From contig JARFIW010000900.1 in assembly GCA_036346225.1 (NCBI GenBank), forward strand, positions 2,997,001 to 3,061,000: a stretch of 64,000 nt of DNA, given 5' to 3'. The position numbers and the translations under genes were made by a program. Under the pieces are notes generated by a model. The model did no database searches and was not told the DNA's origin. It worked only from the letters and a program-made list of their open reading frames with translations. Source of the stretch: Platerodrilus igneus. Its lineage: Eukaryota > Arthropoda > Insecta > Coleoptera > Lycidae. This document shows, one piece after another, positions 33,185-44,379 of the stretch (position 1 is its first letter; each line of letters opens with the position of its first letter).

Positions 33185-34573
33185 ATGCAGAGAAAGGAGT
33201 GGTTAAGGAGTCAAGGAGTGGAAATTGGAAGTGACGATAGTGCATTGTGTGAGAAAAATTCTAAAATGGAAGAAGCTGGAGGCAGTAGAGATCAGTCGAG
33301 GACGGAATCAGGGGATCAAGGAAATGAGATGATATTGAGAATGTTAGAGAGGATGAGTGAAGAATCCAATAGAAAATTAGAACAGCTAAGCGATGAATCT
33401 AATAGAGCTAGGGAAGAATCGAATAAGAAATTTGACCAATTAAATCAGGAATTAGGGAATAAAATAGAAAAATCGACGAGAGAATTTACAGAATTTAAAA
33501 ATAGTCTTACCGTGAAAATGGGGGAAGTTGAAAATAAGGTAGATAAAATGAGCGGGATATTACAGGTCTTCGACAGGAAATGGGACATTTAAGGTCCGAA
33601 GTACGCATGTTCTGTGAAGAAGAGATTAATGTAAAAATGACTGAAGTGACGGACTCATGTAGGGATCAGTTAGGCAGGGTAGAACGTGAAGTTAGTAGTA
33701 TTAAATACAACATGTCAAATTTAACGGGGGATGGTCCCAGATTTTCTACAGGTGGAGTATCATTGGACCAACACATGAAGTTTTATGGCGATAACAGGGT
33801 AAATCCACAAATTTTTATTAATAGTGTAAGAAATCTAGTGGGAAATTTATTTGACGAACAGACTAAACTGAATACGATAAAGGCTTTATTAAAAGACAAC
33901 GCGGAAGCATGGTACAATTTAGTAGGACAGGACATAGACACGTATCAGGACTTTGAAGACAAATTTTACAACATTACTGGAGTGATCACAAACAGGATCA
34001 GATTAGGGACGACTTGATTACAGGAAAATTTAAGGGAGAGTTTGCAGGTTCTAGGAGCAATATGCCATCCGCAAGTACAGTGTGGCCAAACAACTGAATC
34101 CACCATTGACGGACAGACAGATTATCAAGTACCTATCACGACATTTTGAACTGGAAATTAGACAACATGTGGCCTTACAAAACATCACAGAACGGGAGAC
34201 ATTTTTAGAATACTTACAGAGATATGACGATGTATGTGTTGGACGGACAAGAGAGATACGAGAACGAAACGTTAACACAGTTAGGTTTGACAACAGGACA
34301 CCAAATTATCCGAGACGGCCTGACTACAACAGAAATTTTCGACCGAATTGGGAACGACGAGGACAGGAATACAGGAGCAATAGTGCGACTAGGGGACCGA
34401 CGCCAAGACCTAGTTACACGCGACAGAACAGTTTACCGGAGGTAAACAGGACTGTGACGAGCACGCCGAATAGAGACAGGGACACGGATAATAATACAAG
34501 GAGGACATACGCACAGGTTGTAGAAGGACAACCAGGACCAAGCACTGAAAACAGGATGGGACAGGACTTTTAG
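33185..34573 (+). pseudogene. Gag of tandem-array element, copy 2
   Basis: Same protein as at 27850. Here the N-terminal frame is open from MQRKEWLRSQG through the coiled coil. Single-base differences from copy 1 break it near 33545 (A-run), 33966 (T-run) and 34054 (G-run). Copy 1 is open at two of these places and closed at others. The complementary pattern suggests that several breaks are homopolymer consensus errors rather than biology. Confidence 0.7.
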
Positions 34574-34659
34574 AACGCGACAGACCACTAGATTTCTGTG
34601 TAAATGTATATGAACATCCACGTGAATTTTTCAAAATTGAGGAGGAAGTAGAGCCAGAA

Positions 34660-35600
34660 ACTGAGGAAAAATTATGTTTGCCAATTATTAATTTAGAAAT
34701 TTTTGAAAATAATGTAGAAGTATTACTTGATACAGGGGCAGAGGCGAGTTTAATATCGGAGGAATTCGTCAGCAAAATTAGGGATAAGGTTTGTGATAGA
34801 ATTATGCCTATAAAACGTAGCCATTTAGTAGCTCCAAATAAAAGAAGTTTGCTGTAGTAAATAGTGTTGTGGTGCTTAGGATAGATATAGGAGGTTTAAG
34901 CTGTGAACAGGAGTTTGTAATTGTACCTGGACTGAAGTTTCAGAGCATTTTAGGTGTTGACTGTATGATGAAGTTAGGGATTTTGATAGATATGGAAAGG
35001 AAGGTAGTAAGGATTAAGGATAGGGTAGTGCCATGGAAGGACAGTTATGAAGTCACAGAGGATGACACGGGGTTTAGTATTAATGTAGTAGAGGTAGAGG
35101 ATGATGAAGATAAACAGATCAACACAATAAGATGTCCAGAGGAAAGGAAAGTAGAGGTTCAAGCTTTAATACAAAAACATGCAGAAGTAGTGGGGGTAGA
35201 AGCAGCATATCAGGAGCAGATGAAGGCGAAATTAAGTAAAGATGGCAAGTTTGTTTTTAATAAAGTAGATTTAAGGGATTCATTCTGGCGGATTCCATTA
35301 CACAAAAATTCTAGAAGGTACATAGGATTTTCCATAGAGGGAAAAATCAATAATTGTAAAGTAGTATCGTTTGGTTTGTCGGCAGAAAGGGATACAATAA
35401 TAAATGAGAAACAGACAAGTGTAGGGACTGAAGAAGAAGTAATATTTAAGAGTCAGGATAATAGGGATGATAAGTTTATTGTATGTGAGATAATAGGGAT
35501 GATAAGTATAGATATAGAAGGGGGAGAGATAGGGATGAAGAGTATTAGGATAGTTAGACGAAAGACTTGGAGGATCAAGAAGAGAGTTAGATTTAAATAA
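34660..35600 (+). pseudogene. Protease and RT remnant of tandem-array element, copy 2
   Basis: Same layout as 29340-30265, with DTGAEASLISEE and then VDLRDSFWRIPLHK. The protease frame is continuous upstream of DTG here, where copy 1 has a one-base gap. A one-base gap in an A-run near 34842 breaks it later. RT is again restricted to one palm segment. Confidence 0.75.
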
Positions 35601-36174
35601 CTTGATGAACTAAGGATAGAGATAGGTGAATTTTAGTATAGATATAGAATAGAGAGTAGATATAGGTGTATATAAAAGAGTAGAAGTAAGTGTTTATAGA
35701 AAATAAAGCTAGGTATAGGATAAATATGGGAGACAATTAGAAATAGGTTTAGGATGAGAATAAAGATTAAATGTAGGAAGAAAATAGGATAGGTTAAGTA
35801 TAGACATTCATATAAGATTAGTGGAGAGTTAGGAATAGAGTAAGAGTAGGATAGGTATATAGGATTAGGTAGGATGAAGTAAAGTATAGTGAAGATTAGT
35901 TAAAAGTTAGGAATAGGATAGGTATATAGGATGTATATAGGATTAGATGGATTAGTAGGATGAAGTTAGGGATAATTTCAGTTTATAGAAGTAGGTGAGA
36001 GTTAGGAATAGGATAGGGATATAGGATCGGTGTAAATATTTTTTTTGGATTGGAGACAAAGTAGGTAAGTTAGATAGATAAGGGTAGAGAGTGATAGGCA
36101 ATTTTTTTTGTAATTTTTTTTTGTCTAGATGTTTTATATTTGAAGTCAAATAAGTGGGATTATTTGTATTCAAA
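35601..36174 (+). repeat. Purine-rich GATAGG-type degenerate repeats, copy 2
   Basis: Near-identical to 30266-30837. It runs to the polypurine tract at 36175-36185. Confidence 0.7.
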
Positions 36175-36185
36175 TAGGGGGAAAA
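36175..36185 (+). other. Polypurine tract, copy 2
   Basis: TAGGGGGAAAA precedes the TACTCAT start of LTR 3. Confidence 0.75.
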
Positions 36186-38299
36186 TACTCATATTTAGAC
36201 CAGGGTAGAAAATTAAATAATCACATCAAATAATTTTAATCACCGTGTATAAGGAATTTCATTAAATAATACGCGTTATTAAAACCATGAAGCATAAATA
36301 AACTCGGTTGTTTCAGTAAAAATAAGAAATTTAAATTATTTATAAGACGCTTTATATCAAACGAAGCAGTAGTGAAAAGCTCTGCGTGTAATGTAATTAT
36401 TCCTAAACAAAGAGAAATTACGTGCAAAGTTTATATTAATTAACCCTATTTTAAGTAACCGGTAGTAAAACAAAGTGTACGTATAATAATTAATATTTAA
36501 GTTGTATTCGCTAAAATGAAAAGGATAGAAATCAATTTTAATTGGAGTTAATTAAACCGTTAGTAACATATAATACCTATAAAACTTGTAAAACCCAAGA
36601 TTAAAATACCACGGAATAAAGCTCTGAGAATTAATATTATTTTGAACACCTGCGTAGTTTAAATATCACATTCGGCGTAAAGTTTGCAGATAATTAATGT
36701 TTCAAAGAATCTTGGGAAAACGTCGCATAATAGTTACGAGAATTGCTAAAACTGGGTATTTCACACTCCATGTGGACTAAAATAATCGATAATAAAGTAT
36801 ATCAAGTTGCACCAATAAGAACACGGTAGAGAAGGAAAGAGAAAATGCGTCAAGCAAAGACACATATTGTAAAAGGCGGGATTTAAGCAACGTCACGGGG
36901 GTCACAATTGGTTAAAAATAGGATGCAAATATCAGAGGTAGAACAACAATTTCTGTACAAAATCAATTAGTTTTTCTCGGACAGGCTTGCGTGCCGTGTG
37001 GAAATTTTCTGAGATTTAAATGGGGCGAGTGAAAATTCGTAAAAATCGACGTGCGAGCAACAGACTGGGAACATAGAATGAGGAATTCTTTAGAATTACC
37101 CGTTTTGGGGAACCGACCGACAGACAGGCTTTTTGCTATATATACCGAGATGAAGATAAACAAGCTCTCTTAGACTTTTGACGATTCGATGCGTTAAAAG
37201 CTCGTACATACGCGACTTGATTGAAAATGTTAAACCGTGCATTTTAGTTTGATTAAATAATTTAAAGTTTGCTAGTATATTTTAGTGATTCAAAATAGCT
37301 TGTTATTTACGTGCTAACATGAATGTACTTCAGTGCACTTAGATACGAGGTAATAAAATTTAGTTTCACTGTATCAATTAGCAAAATTTACAACGACGAA
37401 TGTATACACAAAAGTAGGCAGTTTTGGCGTATATTGGTGACAGAAGCAGGAATTTCTTTGCTATTTTTCGGGGGTGTTAATAATTAAATGGTTCAAATAC
37501 GTGTCTGGATCCACGAAACAAGGGTCAGATATACATAGATGAGTTCCGGAAAAGCCCAGAAACAACTGGTGATGGAGAAAATTTTAAAAGCGTTGAGAAT
37601 TAGAAGCCGTAAATATAATCCTGTTGGAATGGTGTGATTAACTAAAGGGACGATGTACTTTGAAGCTACGAGGACAGTAACCTTCAGGTAAATTATACTA
37701 TTTTGTTTGACATTTTTGTGTGTGTTGAATAACTTTATAATTGATTTACTTTAAATGGACATTAGTGAAATTGTACTAACCATAAAATTTTAATTATAAG
37801 ATGAAATTTGCTTGTTGAAGTAGAAAGGAGTATTTAGTTTTGATGTTCGGTAATATGATGAAAATTTGGGTATGTCTTTGAGCTCAATTAGACGAACCTG
37901 GTTAATTAACGTAAAGGGGTGGTAGATGCTCCCTTTATACTCAGACTCCGGTCTGCTTATATTGTTATATTAATTAGTAGGCATCCAACAAGGACTTTAA
38001 TTTTGGATGCACATTAAAAGGATAATAAAATTAATCTTGAAATTCTTTTGAAAACTGAAATTTATGCTGAGTTTTAATTTTGAAATTTTAATGTATTCTG
38101 AATATTGATGTAAATAGAGTTAACGTTGATGTTTTTGGTAGGAATGTGTTGTTTTTTATGAATGAGGAGGTTTATAACATTAGGTGAGCAGCCGAGGCGA
38201 AAAGAGGATCACAGCCGTTTATGACGCCCAATCTGTGGGACTAGAATTTTTTTTGTTGAAAGGACCCAGTTCCCGCATACAAAGGAGGATATCACAGCA
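36186..38299 (+). repeat. LTR 3 of the tandem array
   Basis: Ends GATATCACAGCA and is followed directly by a TA tract. Promoter TATATATACC is at 37137. It carries the internal degenerate PBS-like unit TGACGCCCAATCTGTGGG at about 38222. Confidence 0.85.
37137..37170 (+). promoter_or_regulatory. LTR 3 core promoter
   Basis: TATATATACC at 37137 with AAGCTCTC about 27 nt downstream, as in LTRs 1 and 2. Confidence 0.55.

Positions 38300-38330
<31 letters not shown>
38300..38330. repeat. (TA)n microsatellite, right flank of the array and left flank of mariner
   Basis: A TA tract with one C lies between the LTR end and the CCGGGTGTTCC start of a mariner-like element. Confidence 0.85.
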
Positions 38331-40161
38331 CCGGGTGTTCCAATAAGCGTATCGCGCGACTGTATATCATAAAGTATAAGGCCTAGAGCTTTGCGGAAAA
38401 AAATGTATTAAGTAAAGTGGTCAAGAGAAACTGCTGGAAATTATTTTTAAGTTTCAATTTCTACCGCAAGGGGGAGTATTTGTTAAGGTCAACAACAAAA
38501 TTCAATTTTTCTCCCAAACTTTAAGCACAAGGTATTATGCTCAAAACGCGAATAGGCAGTTATCTTTATTATTCACAACTTTTATTTGAAACTTTTTTCT
38601 GTAGATCGCACAAGGACAGCTACAGGACCTGGTGAATTGGTTTACATGTAAATAGGGTTATCTCACAATGCCCATGTTGAACTTTAATAATCTTAAAATC
38701 GTTTGAAAGAGAATTTCTCAGGGATCAAGAAAAACGACTAAATTGATTTTTCTAAGGTTTTCTAAATATGTTAGAGGGCGCTTTTTCAATCATGCCAGTT
38801 TTTGTTCATTTACTTAAAAAAATTAAATGGAAAGACATATTTATCAAAGAGGAATTGAATGAAGGGCAAAGAAAAGATTTTAGTGCAAATCGCACCTCGA
38901 TATCTTTAATGGTTCTTAAGTTATTGCAAAAAGTATGTGCATTTTAGAGATCTATCCCAGTACTAATTAAAATTTTCCTGAATTTTCGAATCAAATATTT
39001 GAAATTATTTAGTCATAAATATTATTATAGCAGATGTTCAAAAGTGCCTTTCATTTAGTGACGATGTTTATAAACATTAATAATATGTCGCTAATAGATC
39101 CCGTTAAAATGCATCAAGTAAGCGATGAAAACAAAAACATCCATATCTGTCAACAGGTATAACTCTGTCATACTACTTATTGTTATAGTAGTTAAATCGT
39201 GTATGCTCTGTAAGTTTGTTTGTTAATTTTGAACTACAGAAATGTCTTTCTCTAATGCTGAAGCTGATGACATGCTTAGAATTTACTTTCAAAGTTTTGA
39301 AAACGCGGCTATTGCTGAGCGTGAATATGCAATGGCATATCCTGAAAGAAAACATTTTACCAAAATGGTATTTACACGATTGGCAAAACGTTTAAGAGAA
39401 ACAGGGCGTGTGCATCCAATTAAAATGCCCACAAGAAAACGTACAATTACAAATGAAAACAGTGTTGTAAATGTTCTTGCGTGCGTTGAAGCAGATCCGC
39501 ATGTAAGTACCAGGCAACTTTCAGCAAATTTAGGGATACCTACGACATCGGTGCATCGTATTCTAATAAACCACAAATTGCATCCATATCATGCAGTTTT
39601 GCACCAGAACCTTTTAGATATCGATACCGACAGAAGATTGAATCATTGCCATTGGTTGAAAGATATGTGCACCAAATATCCCTTATTCTTGTCCCGCATA
39701 TTATGGACCGATAAAGCTACCTTTAGTAGCGATGGAGGAGTAAATTTACATAATATGCATTATTGGTCTGAAACTAATCCTCACTGGATGCTACAAGTTG
39801 ATCACCAACACAGGTGGAGCGTAAATGTTTGGTGCGGCATTATTGAAAACAGAATTTTAGGCCCATTTGTTATTAATGGAAATTTGAATGGAGCAACATA
39901 CTTGCATTTTTTGGTCAACAATCTACCTGAACTTTTAGAGGCTGTTTCACTAGAAACTAGGCAGAACATGTGGTTTCAGCATGACGGTTGCCCAGCACAT
40001 TATTCAAAGAAAATTCAGAAATATATCGATTACACAGGCCGACATGATTTTTGGTGTTTTGAATTTGATGTGTCAGCTAATACGGGTACGTTGATTCTGA
40101 ATGTGAATTTGGTTTGAGCCCAACACGTCAAGATTTTTCACAAAATTAAAAAAAACCCTGT
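38331..40161 (+). mobile_element. Mariner-like DNA transposon, decayed
   Basis: The left end CCGGGTGTTCCAATAAGCG follows a TA dinucleotide, the usual target of this superfamily. A transposase gene lies in the right half. The right end probably lies near CCCTGT at 40156-40161, just before ATATAT, but the right terminal repeat is poorly matched. Confidence 0.6.
39242..40117 (+). pseudogene. Mariner-like transposase, C-terminally broken
   Basis: ATG at 39242. The N-terminus is a DUF4817-like helix-turn-helix (RIYFQSFENAAIAEREYAMA, then RLAKRLRETGRVH), followed by a second HTH (STRQLSANLGIPTTSVHRIL). The DDE core shows ILWTDKATFSSDGGVN (first Asp) and MWFQHDGCPAHYSKK (second Asp). The expected WPPRSPDLTPLDFFLW region with the third acidic residue is missing: the frame diverges after YIDYTGRHDF. 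Without the third catalytic residue it cannot cut DNA. About 291 codons versus roughly 340-350 for intact relatives. Confidence 0.8.
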
Positions 40162-40427
40162 GATATATTTTGTACTAAAGCAAAGAAGTACCTTTATAAT
40201 ATTTTCTAAATTGCACTAAAATTATTTCTTTAAAATACTTGATACATCGATAGAAAATATTTTAGTATAATATTATGTTTATTTCATTTCAATGACAACA
40301 CTGTTTCATTTCCGCATCTATCAAGGTCAACTTGATGGCATCAGCAGTTGCTTACGAAATAGTTAGTTAGCGTCAGTTGTTTGTAGCATCGAGTTGTGTT
40401 TTGTTTTCTGAGTGTTTAGTGCATCAT

Positions 40428-42105
40428 AATGTCATCAAGAAAGTGAAAAAACAGTCCTGATATATTTTGTTACGTGTGTGATGATTTAACAATAGCAAAG
40501 CATCAACCAAACAACAGAATTTATCAAAAAAGCTTATCACGCTTACTTCGGTGTAAAGCTCGGTGATCAGGACAAACCTTGGGCTCCACACAAAGTGTGC
40601 TTTCAGTGTGTCAAGCTACTGAAAAAATAGACAAAAGGTACACGTAGCTCTTTATCCTTTGGCGTTCTTATGGTATGGAGGGAACAACAAACCATGGAGA
40701 CGACTGTTACTTTTGCTCCTGCGATGTCAAGGGTTTCAATTCGAAAAATAAACATTCTATTCAGTATCCTCATTTACCGTCTGCTAAACGACATGTACCT
40801 CATGAACCAGGAATTCCCATTCCTCCACCTTTTTTCACACCATCCAACAGCAATCTTCAGATGAAAGTTCAAACGAAAAAACTGATGAAGACAAATTCAA
40901 TCCTAATATAGACCAACCTCAACAGTTTATTCAAGCTGAACTAGATGACAGTAAGAGACTTGGGCTTATCAAAGGATGCTGCATAAATCTTAGGATCACG
41001 ACTAAAAGACAAAAATCTGTTGACTCCAGGAACCATATTTTTATGGAATAAGGATCGTAAAAAAGAGTTCCCGGAATATTTCTCTCAAGATGGTTCACTG
41101 GTGTATTGAAATAATATTCCTGTTTTAGACATGAAACTAGGAGCTGACAATTACGATTCTACATCATGGAGGTTATTTATTGATTCTTCCAAGAACAGTC
41201 TGAAGGATGTCTTGTTGCACAATGGTACTACTTATGCCTCGGTGCCTATGGCTCACTCCGTGCATCTCAAAGAAACGTATGAGAATCTTGAGCTGTTGCT
41301 AAATACAATAAAGTATAGCGAATATTGTTGACAACTCTGTGGAGACCTCAAAATAATATCCATGCTTTTGGGTCAGCAGTCTGGATTCACAAAGTATCCA
41401 TGTCTTTTGTGCGATTGGGACAGTCGAGCACAAAATTTACATTACGTTAAGAAAGAATGGTCACTCAGAGAAAGACGTACCGAGATAAAAAATGTGCTGC
41501 GTGATACATTAGTTGACCCAAAATTAGTTCTTTTGCCTCCCCTTCACATAAAGTTAGGATTGATGAAGCAGTTTGTCAAAACTTTAAATAAACAAGGTAA
41601 CTGCTTTAAATACCTGTGCGACAAATTTCTTGTACTTTCTGAAGCTAAACTTAAAGAAAGATTCGAACCTTAAAACTGGACAGATTGTTCCAGAATACAA
41701 TGACCCAGGATGAATCTGAAGCATGGAGTTCCTTCGTAGAAATCATAGACGGTTTCCTTGGAAACAACAAGTCTCTAAACTACAAAGAAATTGTAGCCAA
41801 CATGGTCGAAGATAATAAAAAACTGGGATGCAATATGAGCATCAAATTTCATTTTCTGAATTCCCACGTTGACTTTTCCCAAAAATCTTGGAGCTGTCAG
41901 CGAGGAACAGGGAGAGAGATTCCATCAAGACATAAAGGAGATGGAGAGATGTTACCAAGGAAGATGGGATATTAGAATGATGGCTGATTACTGCTGGACC
42001 TTGGAGAGGGACTCACTCACAAAAATCCACAAAAAGAAAACTACAAAATGCAGTTTCAAGGGAAAAAGAAAACGATTTTATTCAAAGAAACCAACGATTG
42101 TCTAA
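40428..42105 (+). pseudogene. Broken member of an uncharacterised multicopy arthropod protein family
   Basis: Fragments in order on the plus strand: GDQDKPWAPHKVCFQCVK (about 40562), CYFCSCDVKGFNSKNKHSIQ, WRLFIDSSKNSLKDVLLHNG (41131-41331), MLLGQQSGFTKYPCLLCDWD (41362), LLPPLHIKLGLMKQFVK, then LGAVSEEQGERFHQDIKEME and MADYCWTLERDSL (41869-42105). I recognise this from memory as a protein present in many near-identical copies in insect and spider genomes, with no assigned function. Paired Cys motifs suggest zinc binding. At least six frameshifts or stops break this copy. Its copy number suggests it is carried by an unidentified mobile element. Confidence 0.6.
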
Positions 42106-42660
42106 CGTAGATTATACTGCATTGTTTTTTAATGAACAACTCAATTTTGCAGTGTAATTTTCTATTAAATATAGTTTGTTACGTGCCGAAATCGGCCGTA
42201 AACCTTCTTATAAGTTTTAATATGTAAGAATTTCGCACCATAAATTTAAAAAGACTTGTGCGCGTATTTCCGTCACTTCAGACAGTGCGTTTGCGCCAGA
42301 TTGCGCTGACGCGTGTGGACGAAGGAGGATAGTGGGGAATTTCCGGGGACGCGTTAGAACTAGCCTCCGAGATGTGAAGAGGGTTGTCTTTTGTATCTTA
42401 CCGTGTCTTTTTTCTGATATGTAGGTTTCTTTTGATCCCAATTATCGTGCCTCTACTTGCTTTCCCGACCTTATTTGTCTACATATAGGAAGAAGACAAT
42501 CAAATTTGGATGCAACCTGGCTCCAAACACACTTTTTTCTGAAAACCTGACGTGCTGGAAAAAACTAAGCACAGATTCGTGATCAGCAGACCCCATTTAC
42601 TATAGAACACCTATTAAACTTGAAACACTTTTTCATGAAAATAAATGTAGGCCTGTGTTA
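42106..42660. other. Non-coding stretch with a GC-richer patch
   Basis: No gene supported. The patch 42240-42370 is distinctly GC-richer with several CG dinucleotides. It may be the 3' end of the multicopy family upstream or a separate repeat. Confidence 0.35.
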
Positions 42661-42663
42661 TCT

Positions 42664-42730
42664 GTACATCATCATCATGATTAGGTCTTCAGTCCGGGAA
42701 CTGGTTAGACACGTACCCTCATTCCTTCCT
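42664..42730 (-). repeat. 3'-end fragment of the RTE-like LINE
   Basis: The reverse complement reads GTGTCTAACCAGTTCCCGGAC, then GAAGACCTAATCATGATGATG, the same terminus as at 21395-21440. It is only about 65 bp, typical of severe 5' truncation. Confidence 0.7.
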
Positions 42731-42829
42731 AAAGAAATTAATTAATTAAAAGTAAATTTTACATTTTTAAATTGTCTTTTTTGTCATTAATCCAATTCGG
42801 GTGAAATTTTCTGGAACTATGAAAATTTA

Positions 42830-43475
42830 TAATGAATGTAAGATATAAGAATTATGAAAAAATAGCAGTAATCATTAAAATCATAAGTATTACTTGATGT
42901 TGAAGGTGCAGATATATCCACATAAGACCAGGGAGTAACTTCCTTTGGAAAAATCATTTTGAAACCTTCTTTAGTATTAATTGTAATATCAGAAAGACAA
43001 CATAATAAGTTAGATGCAAAAACAGAGAACATGTTAATTGTGACCAGATAGAATTACTATTTTTGTTGGTGGTTCATGTTGATCCGGTAGTACTTTTTTT
43101 TATCAAAAATGGTAGGAACTGCCTTATCTAAAAGTCCTTTGCGAATTTTAGAGGTTTTTGAGAAATATTTTTCTAGAAAATGTTTCTCACATAGTTTATA
43201 ATTCTTATACAGCTTGTCTGAATCCATTGCTAGTAAAGCTTTCCGATTACATGCTGCTAACCATTCCTCACATCTGTGGAAGTAGAAATATTGTAATGAA
43301 GAACTAAAAGTGCAGCCTATCCAGGACAATATGTGCTATAGGCACAGATTATCTTATATTAATGGTAAATCTGTGTAGGAACTCACCTTGCTCAGTCCAT
43401 TATTGGGAATCGAAACATGGAGATATTGGTTGAGAATTTTGTGGAACAGCCTCTGAAAGCACAAAATGTGCCACC
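42830..43475 (-). pseudogene. THAP-domain gene fragment, two or three exons
   Basis: Exon 1 (43475 down to about 43388) starts MDGKNEKGGTFCAFRGCSTK and reaches FRFPIMD, followed by an in-frame TGA and then AAG/GTGAGT, a good splice donor. Exon 2 begins after an acceptor (...CCACAG) at about 43276 with CEEWLAACNRKALL, then YKLCEKHF and AVPTIF, completing a C2CH THAP zinc finger (C..C..W..C..H and the AVPTIF tail). A possible third exon at about 42830-43030 encodes SVFASNLLCCLSDITI. THAP domains bind DNA and occur in P-element-type transposases and host regulators. The TGA makes this copy doubtful. Confidence 0.6.
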
Positions 43476-44054
43476 TTTTTCATTTTTTCCGTCCATGTTG
43501 ATTGTTGAACGCTAAATAAACAATACTTACAACAATACAAATCATCTAAATAAAAAGTTAGGTTAAGGACAAGAAATTTTTAGGTTGATTGGAAAACCAC
43601 TTATTTGGAGTATGCGCAAAGAAAAGCAATTAAGCGGGAAACGCTAGCCTTCGCATCTGTAAGAGGTGGATAATCTGTGACTAAAGCCCATCCCGTTATT
43701 CTAATTACTGAATCTATTCGTTAGATTATCACTATATTCCAAATAGTATACTGAGTCGAATTTAAATATGGTTTGAAGTTATTTTACATTTCGTATTGTG
43801 AAAATAGGTAAGGAATTGTGACCATTTATGTAGTTATAAATAGACTATTTGACAAGTGTATAAGCTTTATTCACACCAAAAGAAATTGTTTTTGTTTAAT
43901 TTAATTATTTACACGCATAAAGCAACCCGCTATTGGATTATCACCTTGGAATGTAGTTAACCTGTATTTTAGAATACAATTTCCAAACTATTTTTGCATA
44001 CACGCATTAATCTAAAACCATTTTATTCATGTGGCTGTGCACATCACAGTACGG

Positions 44055-44100
44055 TAGTGTATATAGGACTCTAGACAATCCACTCTCAACGAAGACTATT
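44055..44100 (+). promoter_or_regulatory. Candidate TATA promoter of the duplicate zinc-finger gene
   Basis: GTGTATATAGGACTCTAGAC with CACTCTCAACGAAGAC downstream, matching 10428-10470. Confidence 0.4.
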
Positions 44101-44379
44101 TACAAAAATTAATTTAATCATCATATGCGAATCACATCATAAGAAGGATCATATAAATGCAATTTATGAAGATATTGTAATGCTTAAATTGTGAAATACG
44201 GCTTGTGTGTTTATTCAGTACCATCAAAAAGAACTATTCATGATCTTAACTATAATGAGATCATATTTCTTTAGAAATATCAGGACAATTTTAAAAATAC
44301 ATAAATTTGCAAAACAATATGTAATCATTGAAACATAGTTTGTGATTGTTCAGTTTTACAAAGAAGTATTTAACACATT

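Larger units (their letters stand above)
25517..38299 (+). mobile_element. Tandem LTR retrotransposon array: LTR-internal-LTR-internal-LTR
   Basis: Three near-identical LTRs of about 2114 bp alternate with two near-identical internal regions of about 3.2 kb. The whole block is flanked by (TA)n, as expected if one insertion later became a tandem by unequal recombination between LTRs. Each internal region has a perfect PBS, gag, protease and an RT remnant but no complete pol. It is therefore a non-autonomous derivative that depends on a relative for RT, RNase H and integrase. Assembly duplication of a single element is the alternative explanation. The Ty3/gypsy affinity comes from the RT and protease motifs. 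Confidence 0.85.

Noticed and set aside
38184..38372. Frame spanning the LTR 3' end, TA tract and mariner start
   Set aside because: It crosses three unrelated elements and only exists through the TA repeat.
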